64,000 nucleotides of DNA from Smittia aterrima. Its lineage: Eukaryota; Arthropoda; Insecta; Diptera; Chironomidae. Under the pieces are notes generated by a model, which was not told the DNA's origin, did not search any database, and worked only from the letters and a program-made list of their open reading frames with translations. The position numbers were made by a program, and so were the translations under genes. This document shows positions 57,774-64,000 of this stretch, in pieces (within the stretch, counting starts at the first letter, position 1; every line of letters begins with the position of its first letter). Location of the stretch: assembly GCA_033063855.1 (NCBI GenBank), contig CP093831.1:2418001-2482000 (forward strand), given 5' to 3'.

Positions 57774-60700
57774 ATGGTGACTTGCGACTGTCCGGTGGGT
57801 GCCGCATCCGCTGGTCAAACCTTGGCATCGCTTTGCGGTGGAGGTCAATTCATGTTGTTCATGGGTTTACTCGAAGTTTTCGTGAGATCTCAATGTGACT
57901 TAGAGGATCCATGCAACCGACCGAAATCTTTTCTCAGCCGAGAGCTCGATTATGAATATGACTTCATCGTAATTGGCGGGGGATCCGGAGGCAGTGTAGC
58001 GGTATGAAAACACATTTGCATTTTAAAGACGTCTCATTTTGCACTATTCTGTTTGTTACATAGGCATCGCGATTATCTGAGGTACCGGAATGGAAAGTTC
58101 TGCTCATTGAAGCGGGTAAGTGAATTGCACAATGTAAAAAGCTAGCGAATTTAGTTGGCACAAAGTTGCCAACTGGTGAGAAAAGCTTGATGAACTTTAT
58201 GATGTTCAGTGAGATGACATGTGAAATTTCGTTTAAAATTTGTGAAGACATTTTTGTAACAAACTTGGAGAATGAGTTTGTCTGTAACGCTTTTAAAAAT
58301 AAATTATTTTGATGAAGAGAAATTCAAATCCTTTTTTTTCACGAGCACTTTTACTAGTAAAAGCTCATATTGCTTTACCATTTCTCTTGAGTCACAAATT
58401 TTTTGAGTTTCTGTTTAATTGCTCTTCGTCTTAAATTCCAAAACAGGAAATTACTGAAACATTTTTCCCATCGCGTCAACGCACCGCCAAAGAAGGCACT
58501 CACGGAACATCTCGCGATCGTCTTTTTGCGATAGAAATGAGATGATTGTGAAAAATCATTCCGTGAGATGTTTTCCCATCACTTTTTTTCAAATTGATTC
58601 GTGACCAAGCAAATTACTCATCGTAATGCTCGAAGAGTTTTTGAAATTCAAAGTCTGAATGGAAAATCGTTTCTCTCTCGAGACATCGACACAGAACGAT
58701 TTGTTACGGGGTCAGCGCAAGCTGATTTTGTCGTGTTCGTTATGTCAACGAAGACATTGGTCATGAGCAAACGAGGTCGCTGAAAAGTTTAGAATAAATC
58801 GCTCATTACGTGTCTTGAGATGATAAATTACCGAGAAGCTTTCAGCTAACAATAACTTTAGCAATCAATGAAGCGTTTACTTGTTTTTTCATTTCAAGTG
58901 TAGTGGCACTCATTCAATTGCGAACAAACTTATGCGTGAATAAATTTACTTGCTTGGCATCTAATTATGTTTTCTGCCTCTCTCGTTGTTTTATTGTCTG
59001 AGCTTTTTTGCTTTCTAAATCAAGCCTAATGTGAGAATTAACATCAAACGTATTGTTTAGAGTTTAAACTGTTGCAGACGTGAAACTGGGCAATAACCAA
59101 ATGATTTAATTTTCAGGGCCTGATGAACCGACTGGCGCACAAATTCCCTCGATGTTCTTGAATTATCTCGGCAGTGATATTGATTATAAGTTTAACACGG
59201 AGCCAGAGAAAGGCGCTTGCTTGTCATCGCCCGATCATAAATGTTATTGGCCTCGTGGAAAGGTGAAACTAATGAGACAATTCAATGTCAGAACTTTTTA
59301 TTTATTCGAATTAAATTAGGTGCTTGGTGGAACTTCGGTAATTAACGGTATGATGTACATTCGAGGTAACCCAAGCGACTACAACGATTGGGAGGAAAGT
59401 GGAAATCCCGGCTGGAAGTTCTCAGATGTGTTGCCTTACTTTTTGAAGTCAGAAGATAATCAACAACCGAATGAAGTTGATTCTGGTTATCATGGACAAG
59501 GAGGACTCTTACCTGTCTCTAAGTTCCCTTACAATCCTCCAATCTCAAAAGCAATTCTTCAAGGCGGAGAAGAACTCGGTTACAAGATCCAAGATTTGAA
59601 TGGAGCTAACAACACTGGATTCATGATCGCACAAACAACCAGCAAGAACGGAATTCGTTACAGTTCAGCGAGAGCTTTCTTGAGACCAGCATCGAAGAGA
59701 CCAAATCTTCACATTCTCGTCAATACAACTGCTTCGAAAGTTTTGATCAATCCTGATACGAGAACAACAACTGGCGTTGAGATTATCGACAAAGATGGTC
59801 ACACGAAGAGAATCAATGTTAGAAAGGAAGTGATCGTTGCTGGTGGAGCTGTCAACAGTCCACAGATTCTTCTTCTTTCTGGAATCGGTCCACGCGAGGA
59901 ATTGCAACGCGTTGGCATCCGACAAGTTCACAATCTTCCTGGAGTCGGAAAGAATCTTCATAATCACGTCGCTTACTTCATCAACTTCTATATCAACGAC
60001 ACTGACACGAGAGCATTGAACTGGGCAACTGCAATGGAATATCTTCTCTTCCGTGACGGTTTAATGTCTGGCACTGGCGTTTCTTCAGTCACAGCTAAAA
60101 GTAAATAACAAAAATATTTTTTTTAATTCAAGTTTTTACAATTTTTCTTCTTTAGTTGCCAGTAAATACGCAGAGAACCCCAACGAACCTGATCTTCAAT
60201 TTTATTTCGGTGGATTCCTCGCTGATTGCGCTGTTAGCGGACAAGTTGGTGAACTCAGCAGCAACTACTCACGATCAATTCAAATCTTCCCAGCTGTTCT
60301 TCATCCGAAGAGTCGCGGTTACATTACTCTCAAAAATAGAGATCCCTTCGATGCCCCGAAGATCTTTGCCAACTATTTAGACGAAGAGCACGACATTAAA
60401 GTTTTAGTTGAAGGAATCAGATTCGCCATTAAACTTGCGGAGACTTCTCCGCTTCGAGCTTACGGAATGGAGCTTGACAAGTCGCCAGTGCCCGGATGTA
60501 CTCAATACACATTCGGAACTCAGGTTAGTTTTATTAATTTAAATGTTTTAGAAGAAATCTAATCGAAAAGTATTTCTAGGAATATTGGGAATGCGCAGTC
60601 AGACAAAACACTGGCGCTGAGAACCATCAAGCAGGGTCTTGCAAAATGGGGCCATCAAGAGATCCACTTGCTGTTGTTAATCACGAACTTAAAGTTCATG

Positions 60701-60828
60701 GAGTTAAAAATTTGAGAGTCATCGACGCTTCGGTAATGCCGAAGGTGACATCAGGAAACACAAACGCTCCAATCATTATGATTGCCGAGAAGGCTTCCGA
60801 CTTAATCAAGCGACAGTGGGGAGCATAA
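57774..60828 (+). CDS. GMC-family FAD oxidoreductase (glucose dehydrogenase-like)
   Basis: Flavin-dependent alcohol/sugar dehydrogenase of the insect GMC expansion. Exons are 57774-58001, 58064-58115, 59117-59262, 59320-60100, 60156-60523 and 60580-60828 (607 residues, typical length). The N-terminus has a hydrophobic, glycine-rich segment (LASLCGGGQFMLFMGLLEVF) common in insect members and may direct secretion. FAD dinucleotide motif DFIVIGGGSGGSVAVASRLS at about 64-83; GMC signature 1 GKVLGGTSVINGMMYIRG; signature 2 GGAVNSPQILLLSGIGP; the catalytic histidine region NHQAGSCKMGP; and the C-terminal RVIDASVMPKVTSGNTNAPI. The substrate (glucose, ecdysone or other) cannot be deduced. Poly(A) signal at 61009. 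It lies between two copies of a small secreted protein. Confidence 0.95.
58116..59116 (+). other. 1-kb intron of the GMC gene
   Basis: Much longer than the other introns of this gene (57-62 bp). No nested gene or repeat was identified; an open 60-codon frame at 58601-58783 looks like chance. Confidence 0.7.
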
Positions 60829-61078
60829 ATTATAATTTAAAAAACTTCTACAAATTTTCATCAGTTCAAAAATGAGTTCTCATGATCGTAAATACGTCAA
60901 GCGATAGACATAAAACCTTTTGACGCGATAGACCCCTCTGTGAACAAATTTCCTACTTTATTGTACTAAGGTCGATAAGCCAATGCAAAAATGCCCAGGT
61001 GCAGTTTCAATAAAACTCATAATTTCTTATCACAATGTTTATGGACTTCAATTAAAATTTTAATTAAAAATATTTTTG

Positions 61079-61086
61079 TATAAAAG
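61079..61086 (+). promoter_or_regulatory. TATA box of secreted protein 2
   Basis: TATAAAAG, 83 bp upstream of the start codon, the same distance as in the first copy, followed by a similar leader (AATTTCAAAGTCTTCATTCA). Confidence 0.75.
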
Positions 61087-61168
61087 TCGGTAAGTTCGAA
61101 GTTAAATCATCAATAATTTCAAAGTCTTCATTCAGTGAACACCAAAGAACCAAAACAAAAAAGTTATA

Positions 61169-61405
61169 ATGGCATTCATCAAGTCAATCTTCTTCGCATT
61201 GTTCGTTGTCGCAGTGTCAGCTCAGTTCCCACCAATCCCAACTATGCCACCATTTATGGGAATGTTTGATTCAACAACACCTGAAGAAACTTCATCAGAA
61301 GCTCCAGAAACTACATCTCCAATTGCACCAATTCCATTTAGGGCTGAATCTGCAAGAGAAATGCTTGGAGAATTCAGACGGAACCAAAACCAACGTCAAC
61401 ATTAA
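61169..61405 (+). CDS. Small secreted protein, paralogue of the LPETPA protein
   Basis: 78 residues, one exon. Signal peptide MAFIKSIFFALFVVAVSAQ; the first 21 coding bases are identical to those of the 57080 gene. The mature part is Pro/Thr/Glu-rich (FPPIPTMPPFMGMF, TTPEETSSEAPETTSPIAPI) and ends in a basic, histidine-terminated tail (EFRRNQNQRQH) like its paralogue (GMRGNRRH). It lacks the LPETPA repeats and cysteines. Poly(A) signal at 61470. Family and function unknown; duplication with the 57080 gene is clear from promoter, leader and signal peptide. Confidence 0.8.
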   Translation: MAFIKSIFFALFVVAVSAQFPPIPTMPPFMGMFDSTTPEETSSEAPETTSPIAPIPFRAESAREMLGEFRRNQNQRQH

Positions 61406-61620
61406 ACAACCGATCGAGCTTTTGTATATGAAAATGGAACTTGCACAAGCATTTCGTGTTTGGCATTGAAATAAAATATTAACAACCTTATCCTGCAATT
61501 TTCTTAATTCTCTTCGAGATGAGCGACGTTTCGGTCAGTTGAATGAGTCGCGTGTCAGTTGAAATCTAAATAAAAGCTTTCAGATTTATTTTGAAAGCTT
61601 CAGTGTTGAGCTGAATTCGA

Positions 61621-62249
61621 ATGGAAATGGAGAAACTTTGGTTAATCGCTTCAATTGCTGTTTGCATTTGCATGAGTCGTGTTGATGGTTTTGAGGGAAA
61701 ATTAAACCAGAAAACTTTTAAGGAAATGAGTGGATCAGGTTTGTGGTGGATGATGTAAAGTGCTTAATAAAATATTTTTGAAATATTTAGGAAATATCAG
61801 TTTAAATGAAGCTCACAACAAATGCAACTCAACTTTCATGATAAAACTTGGTGAGACTTGAAGTTCTTCAAGTGAAGCTTTTCTAATTTCAAACTTCTCA
61901 GAATATCTTCAAGAATTAAACGACACCGGATCATTTCCTGATGAGTTAGAGAAGACACCAATGTGTTTCATTAAATGTTACTTGGAAAGTCTTGGAGTTT
62001 TGGGTGATGAGAGCACAATAAACACTCAAAAGACAATTGAAGTTTATCAGTTGAAAAATGAAGAAACCGCTGAAGAATGCAGAGCTGAGATCAGTGAGTT
62101 TCTCTTTAAATATTGAACTCCTCTAATCTTTTGATTTTGCAGCTTCAGCAACAGTGACCGATGAATGCGAGAAAGCTTATTACTTTGCAAGATGCATAAT
62201 GACGCGATTGCTTCTTTCAAACCTTGGCGACGATCATGATAACGTTTGA
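61621..62249 (+). CDS. Odorant-binding protein (PBP/GOBP family)
   Basis: Soluble carrier of small hydrophobic ligands in sensillum lymph or other secretions. Exons are 61621-61738, 61791-61850, 61902-62093 and 62143-62249 (158 residues). A signal peptide (LWLIASIAVCICMSRVDG) follows MEMEK; the ATG at 61627 would serve equally. Six mature cysteines fit the classical pattern: one in HNKCNS, then CFIKC (X3 between C2 and C3), EECRAE, and CEKAYYFARC (X8 between C5 and C6). Introns are 51-52 bp, all phase 1. The terminus is acidic (NLGDDHDNV). Poly(A) signal 62271-62276. The tail-to-tail neighbour astacin ends 50 bp away. Ligand unknown. Confidence 0.9.
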
Positions 62250-62299
62250 ATTATTCAACTCTACGTACTCAATAAAACTTAATCATTGCAAAATACTTT

Positions 62300-63280
62300 T
62301 TATTGTTTAACGATTTCGTCTTCGTCCATATTTGAGCTTGGGAACAACGCCTCTATTAGACTTATAAAGAAAGGTTTCTGTGTCGTCACGACAACAGTCG
62401 AGCCCGTCACTTGGTCACATTTGTACATTTTATTCAGCTTCTCAATATCTTTTTTAGAAAATCCTTCTCGTTGTCCCATTCGTTCATTAGTTGATTGCTT
62501 GGCAACAATCGTTGGCTGTCCATCTACAGAAAATGAGTTTGCGGAATAATGAAGAACGCTACCATAGTCATAACGAACTCCAAACGCTGAAGTTTCGCCA
62601 GGCTTTGCTTTGGCAAAATTAATTTCGTAACCTTTTCGAATATTTTTGGATTGTATCGTTACAAACGAGTCACGGTCGTCGCGATTTTGCTCATGTAAGA
62701 AGCCAAGCGCATGCAGAAGCTCGTGGATGACCGTTCCGATCTTTTTTACGCAACCTGGAGTTTGAAGATTTACAATTTGTTTTCCTCCTATTCTGCCAAC
62801 ACTAGACCAACATCCAGACGATGCACTCTCGATTGAAATGTAATCTCGATCAGAGGAACGCCGCTGGATGAAGTAGATGCATGATTGCTTGTGATACTCG
62901 TTGAGAGCGCGTTCAATTAAATCCATTTGAAAAGCATCTAAAATGTTGAACGTTAAAACAGCAACGTAATCAATTTAAAAGCTCTCACCAAAACTTCCGC
63001 GAATTTCAAAGGGAACCGTCGCGTTCTTCCATCTGTAAGCTGATGCTTTCATTCCATTTCTGGCTTCTGTCGGAATCAGTAAGTCTCCTTCCAAATACGG
63101 ACCTTGCTCCTCCGGATGCCCATTAACTTCACTCAACCCTTCGTTTTCAACAGGTCGTCCAAATATTCTCGCTCCAAATCGCGATAAATCAATAATTCGG
63201 TCATCAACGTCACTGACGCGTTGTGACAAATTAAGCGGAAAAATATTTGCCCAAATTAAAATCAACAGAAGCGAGAACAT
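62300..63280 (-). CDS. Astacin-family zinc metalloprotease, copy 1
   Basis: Secreted endopeptidase (M12A). Exons are 62989-63280 and 62300-62937 (309 residues). Signal peptide MFSLLLILIWANIFPLNLSQ, then a propeptide; the catalytic domain begins near RWKNATVPFEI. The zinc site is HELLHALGFLHEQNRDDRD (HExxHxxGxxHExxRxDRD) and the Met-turn equivalent is SVLHYSANSFS, where methionine (SxMHY) is replaced by leucine, so the 'Met' is missing. Cysteines in QSCIYF, SSGCWSSVG, TPGCVKK and MYKC fit two disulphides. A short Thr/Val-rich tail follows the domain. The minus-strand poly(A) signal AATAAA overlaps the stop codon (62299-62304). Confidence 0.93.
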
Positions 63281-63466
63281 TTCGCTAACCTGACCTGTAA
63301 TTACCGAGTGAAACTCAACTCAATTAACTTATTTACTTTAAAGTTTATTTTTATCGTGAAGCTATGAATAGCGGAAGTTGAACATAAAATAAAAAAAGTT
63401 GATTCTCATTCAACATTCGCTTTCAATTATTTTTGAAATGTTGGGAAAGGTCAGCGAGTTTTTCAT

Positions 63467-63990
63467 TTAACAATTGTACATCTTATTGACTTTGTCGATG
63501 TCTTTTCTTGACAGTCCAACTCGTTGTCCTATCTGTTCACTTGAAGTCACTTTTTTCTCAATCGTTGGCTTGCCATTCTTGGAAAATGCACGAGACGAAT
63601 AATGAAGAACGCTCCCGAAATCGTAGCTGATGCCGAAAGAATTCGATTCACCTGGTTTTGCTTTTTCGAAATTATTCTCCCGACCTGTCTCAATATTTTT
63701 CTTTTGAATGACAACAAAACGATCTCGATCTTCACGATTTTGCTCATGCATGAAACCAATTGCATGCAGAAGCTCATGGAGAACTGTTCCGAAGAGTGTT
63801 GTGCAAGAAGGAGACTGAAGATTGACAATTTGCTTTCCGCCGATGGCTCCGATTGACGACCAACAACCTGTTGCAGCGTTTGTGATTGAAATGAAGTCTT
63901 GGTCGTATTGTTGACGAGGAACGAATCTAAGACATGTTGTTCTGTGATATTCTTTGAAAGCTCGATCAATGAGCTCAAGATCATTCCGAT
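63467..63990 (-). CDS. Astacin-family zinc metalloprotease, copy 2 (3' exon; 5' part outside the window)
   Basis: One exon of 524 nt that starts after an acceptor (AAACTTTCAG) at 63990. The first exon lies beyond the window edge. The catalytic part is intact: HELLHAIGFMHEQNREDRD zinc motif, SVLHYSSRAFS at the Met-turn (again leucine), cysteines in TTCLRF, ATGCWSSIG, SPSCTTL and MYNC. It ends right after the domain and lacks copy 1's tail. Closely similar to copy 1 in order and spacing, so a tandem duplicate on the same strand. Confidence 0.92.
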
Positions 63991-64000
63991 CTGAAAGTTT

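Noticed and set aside
1..64000. tRNA, rRNA, CRISPR, transposon ends or viral insertions
   Set aside because: Read through by eye for clover-leaf B-box patterns, long terminal or inverted repeats and transposase/polymerase motifs; none was convincing, although short or decayed elements could be missed.

Overview
The window is nuclear DNA from an insect, most likely a nematoceran fly (Diptera). Every recognisable gene is an animal gene. Orco, insect-type odorant receptors, a classical odorant-binding protein, E(bx)/NURF301 and an aldolase gene with alternative 3' exons all point to a fly. Most introns are only about 50-65 bp and flank short AT-rich spacers, as in compact midge-like genomes. The species cannot be named from sequence alone. 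Gene models were read by eye from reading frame, GT-AG splice sites, phase and family similarity; where exon coordinates are given, the exon lengths sum to a multiple of three.

Layout. 1-10.6 kb is a dense block of conserved housekeeping genes: E(bx) (partial, minus), ICA69 (plus), ARMC8 (minus), DJ-1 (plus), CSN6 (plus) and HGH1 (minus). These are arranged as head-to-head and tail-to-tail pairs with very short spacers. 10.6-22.6 kb is sparse and holds a two-exon orphan class A GPCR (13.9-17.1 kb, minus). 22.6-26.6 kb is a complete 12-exon sarcosine dehydrogenase (minus). 28.1-34.4 kb is fructose-bisphosphate aldolase (minus), with two interchangeable last exons and an 18-nt microexon. 39.0-40.5 kb is a RASL10-like small GTPase (minus) with an in-frame TAG just upstream of its P-loop.

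42.8-64 kb is enriched in chemosensory and secreted proteins. In order it holds Orco (plus), a CRAL-TRIO lipid-transfer protein (plus), two tandem odorant receptors (minus), a small secreted repeat protein (plus), a GMC oxidoreductase (plus), a second copy of the small secreted protein (plus), an odorant-binding protein (plus), and two tandem astacin metalloproteases (minus, the second cut by the window end).

How the genes relate. ORs work as heteromers with Orco, and OBPs carry ligands to them, so co-location of Orco, two ORs and an OBP within 20 kb is notable, although no shared regulation is visible. The two small secreted proteins share promoter, 5' leader and signal peptide and flank the GMC gene, which indicates a local duplication. 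No mobile element, tRNA, rRNA or viral sequence was recognised.
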